Positions 33,422-42,684 of a stretch of DNA of 64,000 nucleotides are shown piece after piece. The stretch's first letter is position 1. Every line of letters starts with the position of its first letter. The DNA is from Clostridiales bacterium. Its GTDB lineage: Bacteria > Bacillota > Clostridia > Christensenellales > CAG-138. A model generated the notes under the pieces. It ran no database searches, was not told where the DNA came from, and saw only the letters and a list, made by a program, of their open reading frames with translations. A program made the position numbers and the translations under genes. The stretch is taken from positions 148,117 to 212,116 of the forward strand of contig SFCQ01000003.1 of the NCBI GenBank assembly GCA_004558525.1. Direction: 5' to 3'.

Positions 33422-35182
33422 TCAGCCAAGCAGCTTTATAAGCTTTGTATCGGCGTCGCTTAAAAGGTTATCGAGCATGCTATGCACCTCGGCTTGCGTG
33501 CCTGCGTTCGCGCCTATATACAGCTTGAGCTTAGGCTCCGTGCCGGACGGCCTTACGCATATCCACGCCCCGCCCTTGAGCAGGAACCTTACGGCGTTCA
33601 TGCCGACGGTCTCGCACTTAAGCTCGGTTTCGCCCTTTTGCGAGTATTCAATGGCTTCCCCCGTGCGCATATCCTCAAAGCGCGTAACGGGCATATCCGC
33701 AAAAGCCCTTGGCGTATCCCGCCTTAATGCCGCCATAGCGCCCGATATGCGCTCCATTCCCTCTTTGCCTGATAGGGTGTAGCTTTTTGCAGCCTCGTCA
33801 TAACAGCCGCACATGGCCTCTATCTCATCAAGAGCGTCGCTTAGCGTTTTGCCAAGGCTCCTATAATAAACGCACGCCTCGGCCGCAAGCATCGCCGCGC
33901 ACACGGCGTCCTTATCCCTGGCAAAGCCGCCGGCCAAAAAGCCGTAGCTTTCCTCAAAGCCGAATATGAACGTACCCTCTCCCGGCTCAGTCCTGCTCCT
34001 TTCGATAAGCTCGGATATGAAGCGGAAGCCCGTCGGCACGTTTTTGACCTTTACCCCGAAATGGGCGCATATGGCGTCCGCAAGGGTGGTGCTGACTATG
34101 CTTTTTGCAACAAAGCCGTCCTTGGGTATGGCGCCGCGCTCCCGCATGGCGGAAAGAATGTAATATAAGAGCAATGAGCCTATTTTGTTACCGGAAAGCA
34201 CCCTGAAGCCGCCGCTTTTTTCCCTTATTGCAAGGCCGAGCCTGTCCGAATCCGGATCGGTGGCTATTATGGCGTCAGCCTGCACGCTGTTCGCAAGCGT
34301 TTTCGCAAGCGTAAAGGCGTTTGGGTCCTCCGGATTTGGCGCAGCCACGGTGGGAAAGTCGCCGTTTGGAAGCTCCTGCTCCTTAACTACGCTCACGTTA
34401 GTTATTCCGGCCATTTTAAGTATTCTCCTTACCGGTAAGTTGCCGCTGCCGTGCAGCGGCGTATAAACTAACTTAAGCGCGCCGCCCTGCTCCTTTACGA
34501 GCTTTGGCCTTTGCAGCACGCTCAGCGTATCGTTATAGTAATCCTCGTCGTCCTTTTCGCTAAGCCAGGTCAAAAGCCCCCTCGCTTCGGCTTCGTCAAG
34601 CGGCATAGTCGGCCCTGAAAAATAGTCCTCCTTTTTGATATAGCTATATATGGCCTCCGCCTGTTCGGGACCGGCCTGCCCGCCGTCCTGCCAATACACC
34701 TTGTAGCCATTATACCTGGGCGGATTGTGGCTTGCGGTTATGACAACGCCCGCTATGCAGTTGAGGCGCCTGAGCATATATGAAAGCATCGGCACGGGCC
34801 TTAGCGAATCATATATAAACGCCTTTACGCCCTTTGCACAAAGCGTAAGCGCCGTTTCAAGCGCGAACTCGCGGCTCTTGCGCCTTGAATCATACGCTAT
34901 GGCTACGCCGCGCATGGCAGCGCCTTCAAATGTGAGTATGTAGTCCGCAAGGCCGAGCGTAGCCCGCTTCACTACCCTTTCGTTCATTCTGTTGGTGCCT
35001 GCGCCAAGTATGCCGCGCAGGCCGGCCGTGCCAAACTCAAGCTCCGTATAGAAGCGCTCCTCTATCTCCCTGGTATCGCCCTGTATGGCCTCAAGCTCGG
35101 CCTTAAGCTCCGGCTCCATGCCGCCCGCGCTTAGCCAGCGGCCGTATTCATTCAAATAATCCAAACGATCATTTTTGCTCAT
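33422..35182 (-). CDS. Phospho-sugar mutase (phosphoglucomutase/phosphomannomutase)
   Basis: A 586-residue alpha-D-phosphohexomutase. The phosphoserine loop is VITASHNPPRYNGYKV (near residue 140), the magnesium loop TDPDSDRLGLA (near 303), the sugar-specificity loop GFEESYGFLAG (near 410) and the phosphate loop RPSGTEPKLKLY (near 550). It interconverts 1- and 6-phosphates of glucose or mannose; the length and the GFEESYG motif are typical of the PgcA-like enzyme of Firmicutes, which feeds UDP-glucose synthesis. The start ATG 35182 has GGAG about 10 bases upstream and overlaps the radC stop by 14 bases. Confidence 0.93.
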   Translation of the reverse strand: MSKNDRLDYLNEYGRWLSAGGMEPELKAELEAIQGDTREIEERFYTELEFGTAGLRGILGAGTNRMNERVVKRATLGLADYILTFEGAAMRGVAIAYDSRRKSREFALETALTLCAKGVKAFIYDSLRPVPMLSYMLRRLNCIAGVVITASHNPPRYNGYKVYWQDGGQAGPEQAEAIYSYIKKEDYFSGPTMPLDEAEARGLLTWLSEKDDEDYYNDTLSVLQRPKLVKEQGGALKLVYTPLHGSGNLPVRRILKMAGITNVSVVKEQELPNGDFPTVAAPNPEDPNAFTLAKTLANSVQADAIIATDPDSDRLGLAIREKSGGFRVLSGNKIGSLLLYYILSAMRERGAIPKDGFVAKSIVSTTLADAICAHFGVKVKNVPTGFRFISELIERSRTEPGEGTFIFGFEESYGFLAGGFARDKDAVCAAMLAAEACVYYRSLGKTLSDALDEIEAMCGCYDEAAKSYTLSGKEGMERISGAMAALRRDTPRAFADMPVTRFEDMRTGEAIEYSQKGETELKCETVGMNAVRFLLKGGAWICVRPSGTEPKLKLYIGANAGTQAEVHSMLDNLLSDADTKLIKLLG

Positions 35183-35870
35183 TCTCTTTATTCTCCAATT
35201 CCGGCGGAACATATATGTCCCTCGCCATGCTGTATGCATGCTCCCCTGCAACTATAATATGGTCATGAAGCCTTATTCCGATGCTTGCAAGCGCCTCGCA
35301 AACCGCCTTTGTGGCATTTACGTCCCCCGGCGATGCGCCTGGGTTGCCGGAAGGGTGATTGTGGCACAGTATAACGTTGGCCGCGCCATGTCTCAAGGCG
35401 CACTCCACTACAAGCCTTGGGTATATCATGTTCTGGTCTATGGTGCCCGTGGATACCACATCCGCATGCAGAGGCCGCATGCCGCTGTCAAGCGAGATAG
35501 CATATGTGGTCTCGTATCTTTGCGTCCTGAGCAGCTCTATGCAGTATTTGCATGACGCCTGCGGAGTGCCGAGCCTGGGCCGCTTTTTAGGCTTTTCCCT
35601 TATGTTTCTCATCGCCCCGCAAACGGATATGAGTATGGCTGCGTTTTCGCCAATGCCGTCTATCTTGCTAAGTTCCGTTATATCGGCTTTAAGCACCTCA
35701 GCCAATGTGCCGTATCTGTTTATCAGCTCATGCGCTATTGGGTTTACGTCTTTTCTCGGAATGGCATAGGTCAGCAGCAGCTCAAGCAGCTGATGCTCCC
35801 GCATAGCCGAGGGGCCGCTTTCTTTGTAAGTATCCTTGAGCCGCTGCCTATGTCCATCATGTATAGCCAC
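35169..35870 (-). CDS. radC: RadC-family JAB/MPN-domain protein
   Basis: A 233-residue RadC protein. An N-terminal helix-hairpin-helix-like region (ADITELSKIDGIGENAAI, near residue 65) is followed by the JAMM metallo-domain with HNHPSGNPGASPGD (near residue 173). RadC was once linked to repair but its actual activity is not settled. The start is a GTG at 35870 directly after the stop codon of the MFS gene, and the end overlaps the mutase gene, so it is the middle gene of a three-gene leftward operon. Confidence 0.92.
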   Translation of the reverse strand: MAIHDGHRQRLKDTYKESGPSAMREHQLLELLLTYAIPRKDVNPIAHELINRYGTLAEVLKADITELSKIDGIGENAAILISVCGAMRNIREKPKKRPRLGTPQASCKYCIELLRTQRYETTYAISLDSGMRPLHADVVSTGTIDQNMIYPRLVVECALRHGAANVILCHNHPSGNPGASPGDVNATKAVCEALASIGIRLHDHIIVAGEHAYSMARDIYVPPELENKENEQK

Positions 35871-37190
35871 TTATTTTGCCCCGTTATCAGCTGCTGCCCG
35901 CGCACAATGCTTTCTGCCCATTGCGAGGGCTATAATGCCGCCCATGAACAGCAGTATTATGCTGAGTATGCCTATTGAGGCCCTGCCGGTCACGGAATAT
36001 GCCATGGCGTAGAGCGCAGGCCCTATAACGCAGGAGAACTTGCCGAATATGTCGAGGAAGCCGTAATACTCATTGGATCTTTCAGGCGGTATTATCTGGC
36101 CGAAATAGCTCCTTGAAAGCGCCTGTATGCCGCCCTGCACGGTGCCTACAAGCGTTGCAAGTATCCAGAACAGCGTGCTGCTAAGCCTGAGCGCGGCCTC
36201 TTTATCGCCGCCCGCAAGCTCCGCCTGCTCTATATTGAAGCCCATGAAGAAGCCGATTATGGTTATTACGAAATATACGCACACGGCTATGGCAATCATC
36301 TTCATAGCGCCTGCCTTTTTGGCAAGGTTGCCGAACAATATGCTGAACGGCACGGCTACTATCTGCGTGACGAGCAGCGCAAGTATCATGCCTATAGCGT
36401 CAAGCCCAAGCGTTTCGCCGTAGCTGGTAGCCATGGATATTATGGTATCCACGCCGTCTATATAGAAGAAATAAGCTATTATGAAGAGCAGTATCTTTTT
36501 ATCCTTAATTATATCCTTAAATGTACGCCATGCGTTTTTGAAGGCCTCCCTTGCAAGCGCCTTTGGCGGCTCCTCCACGCTGTATTGCTGCTTTACGTTT
36601 TTGAGGAAGGGTATGCTGAATACCGCCCACCACACGACTACTATAAGTATCGCTATCTTATAGGAAAGCACGCTTTGGCCCATCAGCAGCATAATGACTA
36701 TAGATATCACAAACGGTATGGTGCTGCCGCCTATATAGCCCATTGCATAGCCCCAGGCGGACACCCTGTCCATTCTGTCCGGAGTGGTAACGTCAGTCAA
36801 AAACGAATCGTAGAACAAGCAGCTGCCGGAAAAACCTATTTTGGATATTACATAGCCTATAAGCATCAGCCGCCAATCGTCAAACGCGGCCATAAATGCC
36901 GTGAATACAAGGCCGATTATAAGAAATATCGAAAACAGCTTTTTCTTCATGCCGGAAAAGTCGCCTATGGCGCCCAATACCGGCGCAAGCACGGCCACCA
37001 CCAGCGCCGCGGCAGACACAGCAAAGCCGTACAGCTTATCCCCCGTCTCGTTCGCCTGCATGGCAAAGTATATCGGGAATATGGCGGCCATTATGTTGGT
37101 CGCATATATGGAGTTAGCCCAATCGTACATTATCCATGACTTTTCACTTTTAGTGAAGCGTTTTTCGCTCCTTTTCGCAGGATCGCCCAT
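35871..37190 (-). CDS. MFS transporter, UMF1/Atg22-like
   Basis: A 439-residue membrane protein with about twelve helices. The start region KSWIMYDWANSIYATNIMAA is the hallmark of the UMF1 (Atg22-like) branch of the major facilitator superfamily. In fungi Atg22 exports amino acids from vacuoles; bacterial substrates are unknown. ATG 37190 follows GGGAGG; the earlier in-frame start belongs to the promoter region. First gene of the MFS-radC-mutase operon, divergent from trkH. Confidence 0.88.
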   Translation of the reverse strand: MGDPAKRSEKRFTKSEKSWIMYDWANSIYATNIMAAIFPIYFAMQANETGDKLYGFAVSAAALVVAVLAPVLGAIGDFSGMKKKLFSIFLIIGLVFTAFMAAFDDWRLMLIGYVISKIGFSGSCLFYDSFLTDVTTPDRMDRVSAWGYAMGYIGGSTIPFVISIVIMLLMGQSVLSYKIAILIVVVWWAVFSIPFLKNVKQQYSVEEPPKALAREAFKNAWRTFKDIIKDKKILLFIIAYFFYIDGVDTIISMATSYGETLGLDAIGMILALLVTQIVAVPFSILFGNLAKKAGAMKMIAIAVCVYFVITIIGFFMGFNIEQAELAGGDKEAALRLSSTLFWILATLVGTVQGGIQALSRSYFGQIIPPERSNEYYGFLDIFGKFSCVIGPALYAMAYSVTGRASIGILSIILLFMGGIIALAMGRKHCARAAADNGAK

Positions 37191-37235
37191 GTTTTTCCTC
37201 CCTGATGCTGAATCTGATATGATATCTATATTATG

Positions 37236-37265
37236 ATTATAATCCAAAACCACGATATAGTTCAA
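37236..37265 (-). promoter_or_regulatory. Promoter of the MFS-radC-mutase operon
   Basis: Minus-strand TTGAAC (37260-37265) and TATAAT (37236-37241) with an 18-bp spacer, divergent from the trkH promoter 16 bp away. Confidence 0.6.
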
Positions 37266-37281
37266 CAGAATAAATCGCATA

Positions 37282-37309
37282 TTGCATTTATCGTTTCTTC
37301 GGGTATAAT
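37282..37309 (+). promoter_or_regulatory. trkH promoter directly at the start codon
   Basis: TTGCAT (37282-37287) and TATAAT (37304-37309) are 16 bp apart. A start 7 bases after the -10 box would fall at about 37316-37317, the A of the trkH ATG, so the message may lack a leader. Confidence 0.6.
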
Positions 37310-37316
37310 TACAGGC

Positions 37317-38669
37317 ATGAACGCAAAAAAGAACAAGCGCTCCTTCAGGGGCGGCATACGGCCTATAAGGCTTTTGCCTATTGGATATTTGGCTATAATA
37401 CTGCTTGGCACGCTCATGTTTATGCTGCCCGTTTCCTCCGCTGCCGGGCCAATGGGCTTTATGGACGCGCTTTTTACTGCCGTTTCCGCTTCATGCGTGA
37501 CCGGGCTTTCCACGATAGATATTGCGAATGAGCTTTCGTCATTTGGTCAGGCAGTACTCCTCCTGCTCATACAGGTCGGAGGTCTCGGCTTTATGACGTT
37601 TGCAACGGTGCTCTTCGGCGTGCTCAGAAGGAACCTTACGCTTTTAGGGCGCATGAGCGCAGCCGAAGCCCTTGGCGAGGACGGAACGGGACGGGTAAAA
37701 GAGCTGTGTGCCTGCGCAATAAAATATTCTATCGTTATCGAGCTGATAGGCGCCGCTGTTCTCTACATACGCTTCCGCGGGTCGTTTGCTCCCTTAAAAG
37801 CGCTCTGGTTCTCTGTTTTCCATAGCATTTCCGCTTTCTGCAACGCCGGCTTTGATTTGATGGGTAATTTTGAATCGTTCACGCGGTACTGTTGTGATCC
37901 GCTCGTTTGCCTCACGCTTTCCGCCCTCATAATACTGGGAGGCATAGGCTTTGCCGTAATTCACGAGCTTATGCACGCAAGGAAGCTTTCGCCGCTTTCT
38001 CAGCATACAAAAACGGTGCTTGTTACAACGGCGGCATTGCTTATAGCGGGTTTTGTATTCAACCTTGCCGCAGAATGGAGCAACCCCGGCACATTTGCAG
38101 AGCTTAGCGTGCCAAACAAGCTTCTTGCGGCATGGTTCCAAAGCGCAACGCTGAGAACGGCCGGCTTTAATACGGTCGATCAGCTTGCGCTGCGCGACGG
38201 GACGAAGCTTTTCAACGCGATACTCATGTTTATCGGAGGCGCGCCGGCCGGCACAGCAGGCGGAATAAAGGTGACCTCGCTCGCAGTGCTGCTGCTTACA
38301 ACAAGAGCCTTCCTGCGCAACAGTCCGAACACTACCGTCTTTGGCCGTTCCGTATCCCCGTTTGCCGTAAGAAGGGCTTTATGCGTATTCTTTATAGGAT
38401 TATCAGCCGCGCTGCTCAGCATAGCCGCCATTTCCTTCGCGATGCCTGATGCCGGCTTCATAAACACGGTGTACGAGGTCTTTTCCGCGATAGGTACGGT
38501 TGGCCTGTCTGCCGGTATAACCTCCGCCGCGCCAGACGCAGTCAAGCTCCTGCTCTGCATGCTTATGTTCATCGGCCGCGCCGGCATACTCACCGTGGCC
38601 CTTGCAATAGGCGGTAAAAGCAACGAAGCTATACTGCGCTACCCTGAAGGGAACATAATGATAGGATAA
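37317..38669 (+). CDS. trkH: TrkH/KtrB-family potassium uptake membrane subunit
   Basis: A 450-residue potassium channel-like subunit with four pore repeats. The four filter segments are visible: CVTGLST (near residue 62), FCNAGFD (near 178), RTAGFN (near 283) and GTVGLS (near 396), each with the conserved glycine. It conducts potassium under control of the cytoplasmic TrkA partner encoded 17 bases downstream. ATG 37317 begins MNAKKNKRSF; there is no clear ribosome site, and the promoter lies so close that leaderless translation is likely. Confidence 0.94.
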   Translation: MNAKKNKRSFRGGIRPIRLLPIGYLAIILLGTLMFMLPVSSAAGPMGFMDALFTAVSASCVTGLSTIDIANELSSFGQAVLLLLIQVGGLGFMTFATVLFGVLRRNLTLLGRMSAAEALGEDGTGRVKELCACAIKYSIVIELIGAAVLYIRFRGSFAPLKALWFSVFHSISAFCNAGFDLMGNFESFTRYCCDPLVCLTLSALIILGGIGFAVIHELMHARKLSPLSQHTKTVLVTTAALLIAGFVFNLAAEWSNPGTFAELSVPNKLLAAWFQSATLRTAGFNTVDQLALRDGTKLFNAILMFIGGAPAGTAGGIKVTSLAVLLLTTRAFLRNSPNTTVFGRSVSPFAVRRALCVFFIGLSAALLSIAAISFAMPDAGFINTVYEVFSAIGTVGLSAGITSAAPDAVKLLLCMLMFIGRAGILTVALAIGGKSNEAILRYPEGNIMIG

Positions 38670-38686
38670 ATAAAGGAGTTAACCAT

Positions 38687-39340
38687 ATGTCAAAATCATT
38701 TGCCGTCATAGGAATAGGTAGATTTGGTACAAGCGTTGCGCTTACGCTGAGCTTGATGGGGCATGAGGTGCTTGCAGTTGATACGAGCGCAGCCGCCATA
38801 GATTCCATAGCTGACAGAGTGACTCATGCCATAGTAGCCGATGCAACCGACGAAAGGGTATTGCGGCGCATAGGCATAGCGGAGTTTGATGCGGTTGTAA
38901 TCAGCGTTGCAGCCGATATACGCGCAAGCATACTCACCGCAATGCTTTCAAAAGAGCTTGGCGCCAAACGCGTAGTAGCAAAGGCCGCAGACGACCTGCA
39001 TGCCAAGCTTCTTATAAAGGCCGGAGCCGACCAGGTCGTTCAGCCTGAGCGTGACAGCGGGGTTCGCCTTGCGCGCTCAATAGCGGTAGACAGCGTGCTT
39101 GACTACTTCGCCCTAACTGACGACGTAAGCATAAACGAGCTTAGGCTGCCGTATAGCTGGGCAGGAAAAAGCCTTGTTCAGCTTGGCATACGCACCCGTT
39201 ACGGGGTGAGCGTAATAGCTATAAAGCGCGGAGAAAAGATGATTGTTGCAATAGACCCCAACTCAGCCCTTGAGCAAGGCGATGTGCTTGTGCTGCTTGG
39301 CAGCAACCACGAGCTTGAAAAGCTCGCTTCAATAGATTAA
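38687..39340 (+). CDS. trkA: TrkA/KtrA-family potassium uptake regulator
   Basis: A 217-residue cytoplasmic RCK protein that gates TrkH. The N-terminal RCK_N Rossmann domain opens FAVIGIGRFGTSVALTLS with the GXGXXG nucleotide site and an acidic residue after the second strand (VLAVD); the C-terminal RCK_C domain (from about residue 135) would bind nucleotide such as c-di-AMP. AAAGGAG precedes the ATG. A strong terminator follows, so trkH-trkA is a closed two-gene operon. Confidence 0.94.
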   Translation: MSKSFAVIGIGRFGTSVALTLSLMGHEVLAVDTSAAAIDSIADRVTHAIVADATDERVLRRIGIAEFDAVVISVAADIRASILTAMLSKELGAKRVVAKAADDLHAKLLIKAGADQVVQPERDSGVRLARSIAVDSVLDYFALTDDVSINELRLPYSWAGKSLVQLGIRTRYGVSVIAIKRGEKMIVAIDPNSALEQGDVLVLLGSNHELEKLASID

Positions 39341-39351
39341 AAGGAAATAAT

Positions 39352-39392
39352 CAGGGCCGCCCCAAGTAGCAGGTACATTAAGGGCGGCCCTG
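39352..39392. terminator. Bidirectional terminator between trkA and asnS
   Basis: CAGGGCCGCCC and GGGCGGCCCTG form an 11-bp stem with a loop of about 19 bases and then TTTTTG on the plus strand; it lies between convergent genes and can serve both. Confidence 0.8.
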
Positions 39393-39411
39393 TTTTTGCG
39401 GTTATATCGTA

Positions 39412-40794
39412 TTATATATCCATGCTGGCCGCAGTGCGCGGGAAGGGCAGCACGTCCCTAATGTTGGCTATGCCGGTAACGTACATAACCATCCTTTCAA
39501 AGCCAAGGCCGTAGCCCGCGTGCTTCACGCCGCCAAAGCGCCTAAGCTCCATATACCAATCATACTGCGACATGTCAAGCCCAAGCTCCTCTATGCGCTT
39601 TCTAAGCATATCGTCGCGCTCCTCACGCTGGCTGCCGCCGACTATCTCACCAACGCCCGGCACAAGAAGGTCAACCGCGGCAACGGTCCTTCCGTCATCG
39701 TTCATGCGCATATAAAAGGCCTTAATGTCCTTTGGATAGTCTGTCACGAATACGGGCTTTTTGAATATCCTTTCTGTTATATAGCGCTCATGCTCGGTCT
39801 GAAGGTCGCAGCCCCACTCAACGGGATACTTGAACTCTTCGCCGGACTTTTTAAGCAGCTCCACAGCCTCGGTATAGGTTATCCTTGCAAAGTCGTTTTC
39901 AACAACGTTGGTCAGCCTGTCTATAAGCGTTTTATCAACAAAGCTGTTGAAGAAAGCAAGCTCGTCAGGGCATCTTTGCATAACGGTGCGTATTATGTAC
40001 TTCACCATGGCCTCGGCCACCTCCATGTCGCCCTCAAGGTCGCAGAAAGCCATTTCAGGCTCTATCATCCAGAACTCGGCGGCATGGCGCGCAGTAAACG
40101 AATACTCCGCCCTGAACGTCGGCCCAAAGGTGTATATATCCCTGAAAGCAAGGGCAAAAGCCTCGCCGTAAAGCTGGCCGGACACGGCAAGGTTAGCCTC
40201 CCTGCCGAAGAAGTCCTTTGTGTCGTCCACCCTGCCGTCCTCTGTTTTGGGCAGCTCGTTCATATCAAGCGTGGTAACGCGGAACATCTCACCCGCGCCC
40301 TCGCAGTCGCTCGGGGTGATAAGCGGCGTATGCACATACAAAAAGCCCCTTTCATCAAAGAACCTGTGTATGGCCTGCGCAACAACGCTGCGCACCCTGA
40401 ACGCAGCCTGGAACATGTTGGTCCTTGGCCTTAAATGCTGTATGGTGCGAAGATATTCAAGGCTGTGCCTCTTTTTCTGCAATGGATAGTCGCTGTCGCA
40501 CTTGCCCAGAATCTCTATGCTCTGTGCCTTTATCTCAAACGGCTGCGGCATATCGGGGGTAAGCACAAGCTCGCCCTTCACGCCTATGGCTGCGCCGGTA
40601 TTAAGTGACTTTACTATGTTGGGATCTATATTTTCAGTCTCGTACACTATCTGCACGTTTTTGAAGCAGGAACCGTCGCCAAGCTCGATAAAGCCCACGT
40701 TTTTGCTCTGCCTCGCCGTCCTTACCCAGCCAACGACCTCGATCTCGCCTGTATGGGCCTCATACGCCCGTATAAGCTCGCTCAATCTCAACAT
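39412..40794 (-). CDS. asnS: Asparagine--tRNA ligase
   Basis: A 460-residue class IIb aminoacyl-tRNA synthetase. The N-terminal OB-fold anticodon-binding domain (EIEVVGWVRTARQSKNVGFI, residues 15-35) is followed by class II motif 2 (FRAEYSFTARHAAEFWMIE, near residue 232) and motif 3 (GYGLGFERMVMYVTG near residue 433). The motif 2 region HAAEFWMIEPE is characteristic of AsnRS rather than AspRS. ATG 40794 is supported by GGAGGTGG just upstream. No T-box leader is present: the promoter sits about 40 bases before the start. Confidence 0.96.
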   Translation of the reverse strand: MLRLSELIRAYEAHTGEIEVVGWVRTARQSKNVGFIELGDGSCFKNVQIVYETENIDPNIVKSLNTGAAIGVKGELVLTPDMPQPFEIKAQSIEILGKCDSDYPLQKKRHSLEYLRTIQHLRPRTNMFQAAFRVRSVVAQAIHRFFDERGFLYVHTPLITPSDCEGAGEMFRVTTLDMNELPKTEDGRVDDTKDFFGREANLAVSGQLYGEAFALAFRDIYTFGPTFRAEYSFTARHAAEFWMIEPEMAFCDLEGDMEVAEAMVKYIIRTVMQRCPDELAFFNSFVDKTLIDRLTNVVENDFARITYTEAVELLKKSGEEFKYPVEWGCDLQTEHERYITERIFKKPVFVTDYPKDIKAFYMRMNDDGRTVAAVDLLVPGVGEIVGGSQREERDDMLRKRIEELGLDMSQYDWYMELRRFGGVKHAGYGLGFERMVMYVTGIANIRDVLPFPRTAASMDI

Positions 40795-40831
40795 AAATCC
40801 ACCTCCGGATATAGTAGTAAAGTATTCAGCA

Positions 40832-40860
40832 ATTATATTCCAAATTTGCATGTTTAGCAA
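40832..40860 (-). promoter_or_regulatory. Sigma-A promoter of asnS
   Basis: Minus-strand TTGCTA (40855-40860) and TATAAT (40832-40837) with a 17-bp spacer. Confidence 0.7.
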
Positions 40861-40912
40861 GCGTTGGGCATATATTTCCAAAAAATCATGTGCATGCGGA
40901 GGTATGCCCTAT

Positions 40913-41953
40913 ATGTATCATGCGCCGGTACCCACACTGATAATACGCGCAGACGCCGCCTGTTTGATACTTATAAACGGCCGCGTAGCCGGAGAATGTG
41001 CCGCGGACAGCTACATAGCCGTGCCTGTAAGCGAAAACGGCGATTACTATATCACCGCCCAGCCCATAGCCAAATGGTTAGATAAAAGCACGCTTTCAGG
41101 CCCAGTCAGCGCAAGGCTGAGCTTCGAAAAGGCTCAGCTCATAAGCCAAAGCCCGGACTCCGCCAAAATATGCCTTTGGCCCAACGGTGTATTCGAGATA
41201 ACGCTTTTAGTGCAGCGGCTCATGCCCATGGATAAGCCATGCCCGGCAAGGCTGATAGACGCAATAAGCCCGAGCATATCCGGAACAAGATACGATATTG
41301 CGTTATACGGCCAGGGCTCATGCTCAAGCGGGCTTTATATATACAGGGCTAACGCTCAGCCCGTATGCCTTGACACAGGCTATGCCGAGGACGGCATGCT
41401 GGGCATGTTTCAGCTTTTCGGCGCGGACTATTTATCGGTACGCCTAAGCGGCGCGTATGGTGAAAGGCTGATGCTGATAGACAAGGATATCAAGATAGCG
41501 CTCGACATAACAGCCTCGCAATGCTATATAGAAAGCTCCGCCCCAGTTGCCATAGAAAGCCTGAACACGCTTAGATGCCATCAAAGGCGCACCCGCTACT
41601 CCTATGCCGACGGCGCATTTGAAGCGGAAGAGCCACAGACCGGCTTTTTTACGCAGGCTCAGCCGTATATGCCTAAAAACAGGCTCGAACGCGCCATAGC
41701 GTTTTTGGAGGCCAACATGCTCTCGCTCGAAGAAGAAGCCATGAGCTACCTTGCGCCGGAGCTTGCACAGACGCTGCCTGCCAATGCGTTGAAAGAGTTT
41801 TTAGGCGGGTACTCCTCTGTCAGCCCGCCCGCAGGGGACAGCAGCGGCAATGTAATAGGCCTTATATCGAAGCGGCGGGACGGCCTATGCTCCGCCCGCC
41901 TGTACTCGTTTGAGCATGGCGAAAACGGCATAGACAACATCACGGAGCTATAA
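40913..41953 (+). CDS. Uncharacterised protein (346 residues)
   Basis: I do not recognise this family. The first half is rich in alternating hydrophobic strands (LIIRADAACLILINGRVAGEC and similar; read as beta sheet), with a likely all-beta fold, and the last 100 residues are more helical (NRLERAIAFLEANMLSLEE). There is no signal peptide or membrane helix, so it is probably cytoplasmic. GGAGGT (40898-40903) is 9 bases before ATG 40913 and abuts the ATG at 40904, so the later start is preferred; the long upstream extension of the frame lies antisense to asnS and is not coding. The stop overlaps the end of the convergent NTPase gene by six bases. Confidence 0.75.
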   Translation: MYHAPVPTLIIRADAACLILINGRVAGECAADSYIAVPVSENGDYYITAQPIAKWLDKSTLSGPVSARLSFEKAQLISQSPDSAKICLWPNGVFEITLLVQRLMPMDKPCPARLIDAISPSISGTRYDIALYGQGSCSSGLYIYRANAQPVCLDTGYAEDGMLGMFQLFGADYLSVRLSGAYGERLMLIDKDIKIALDITASQCYIESSAPVAIESLNTLRCHQRRTRYSYADGAFEAEEPQTGFFTQAQPYMPKNRLERAIAFLEANMLSLEEEAMSYLAPELAQTLPANALKEFLGGYSSVSPPAGDSSGNVIGLISKRRDGLCSARLYSFEHGENGIDNITEL

Positions 41954-42496
41954 CGAACGTGCCGAATCAACCGGCAAATCCTTAAGCTTTGCCAGCTTAT
42001 TATACAATGCTTCCCTGTTCGATTCCGTTATGTCATACACATCGGCCTTTTCGCTATTGCGGACGCGGTTCAAAAACTCAACGTCGCGCCTCGCCTTAAC
42101 GGCGGCTATAACCTGTATGTCGCCGTTAAGCGCGTCAAGCACGGCCTTTTGAAAAAGCAGCGCGTCCCTTTCCATGAAGCCAAGCTCGTCCATGACTATT
42201 ATTCCGTCAGGGCGCGCTTCGTTTATATATGTCGCGCCGAGCGTATCGAACACGGCGGTACGCCTGTCATGCAGCCTTGAATCGCACCTGCCGGCAAGGT
42301 TAGCTTCGCTATAGCTGCGCTCTTCCGCCTTTGTTGCCGCCCTGTGTATGTATATCGGGTAAAGGCCCTCCGCATCTGGCTCTAACAGCCTTTTTGTGCA
42401 AAAGCCGTACACAGGCCCGTCAAAGGCACTCACAAGCCTTGCTATAAGCGTGCTTTTACCGGCTCCCCTTTCGCCGGATATCAATATGTGCCGCAT
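41948..42496 (-). CDS. THEP1-type nucleoside-triphosphatase
   Basis: A 182-residue P-loop protein of the NTPase_1 (THEP1/DUF265) family. The Walker A motif is GERGAGKST at residue 8, the Walker B region IIVMDELGFME near residue 100, and the spacing matches THEP1, which hydrolyses various NTPs and dNTPs in vitro; the physiological role is unknown. The cluster of genes around it gives no clue. It ends convergently with the uncharacterised gene, sharing six bases. Confidence 0.85.
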   Translation of the reverse strand: MRHILISGERGAGKSTLIARLVSAFDGPVYGFCTKRLLEPDAEGLYPIYIHRAATKAEERSYSEANLAGRCDSRLHDRRTAVFDTLGATYINEARPDGIIVMDELGFMERDALLFQKAVLDALNGDIQVIAAVKARRDVEFLNRVRNSEKADVYDITESNREALYNKLAKLKDLPVDSARSL

Positions 42497-42610
42497 GTTA
42501 TCCTCCGCATCTAAAGAATGTTTAAGCTATATTATAGCCCGCCAGCAGCCCAAGGTAAATGCCGTCAGCATATCCGTTTCCATCATTTTCCGCAATATTT
42601 CATATCCGTG

Positions 42611-42639
42611 TTGACAAAACTATGCTGTGGTAGTACATT
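42611..42639 (+). promoter_or_regulatory. Promoter of the rrf2-iscS-iscU operon
   Basis: A consensus TTGACA (42611-42616) and TACATT (42634-42639) with a 17-bp spacer. The spacer contains ACTA...TAGT half sites, a possible binding place for the Rrf2 protein itself. Confidence 0.65.
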
Positions 42640-42684
42640 ATATGTGAAATTATACTTATTTAGTGGGAATTGAGGTGACGCGCT

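Noticed and set aside
40502..40912. Upstream extension of the uncharacterised gene frame
   Set aside because: It lies antisense to asnS and its promoter; the ribosome site and start at 40913 mark the real beginning.
40795..40912. T-box leader for asnS
   Set aside because: The promoter is only about 40 bases from the start and no T-box sequence or terminator is present.
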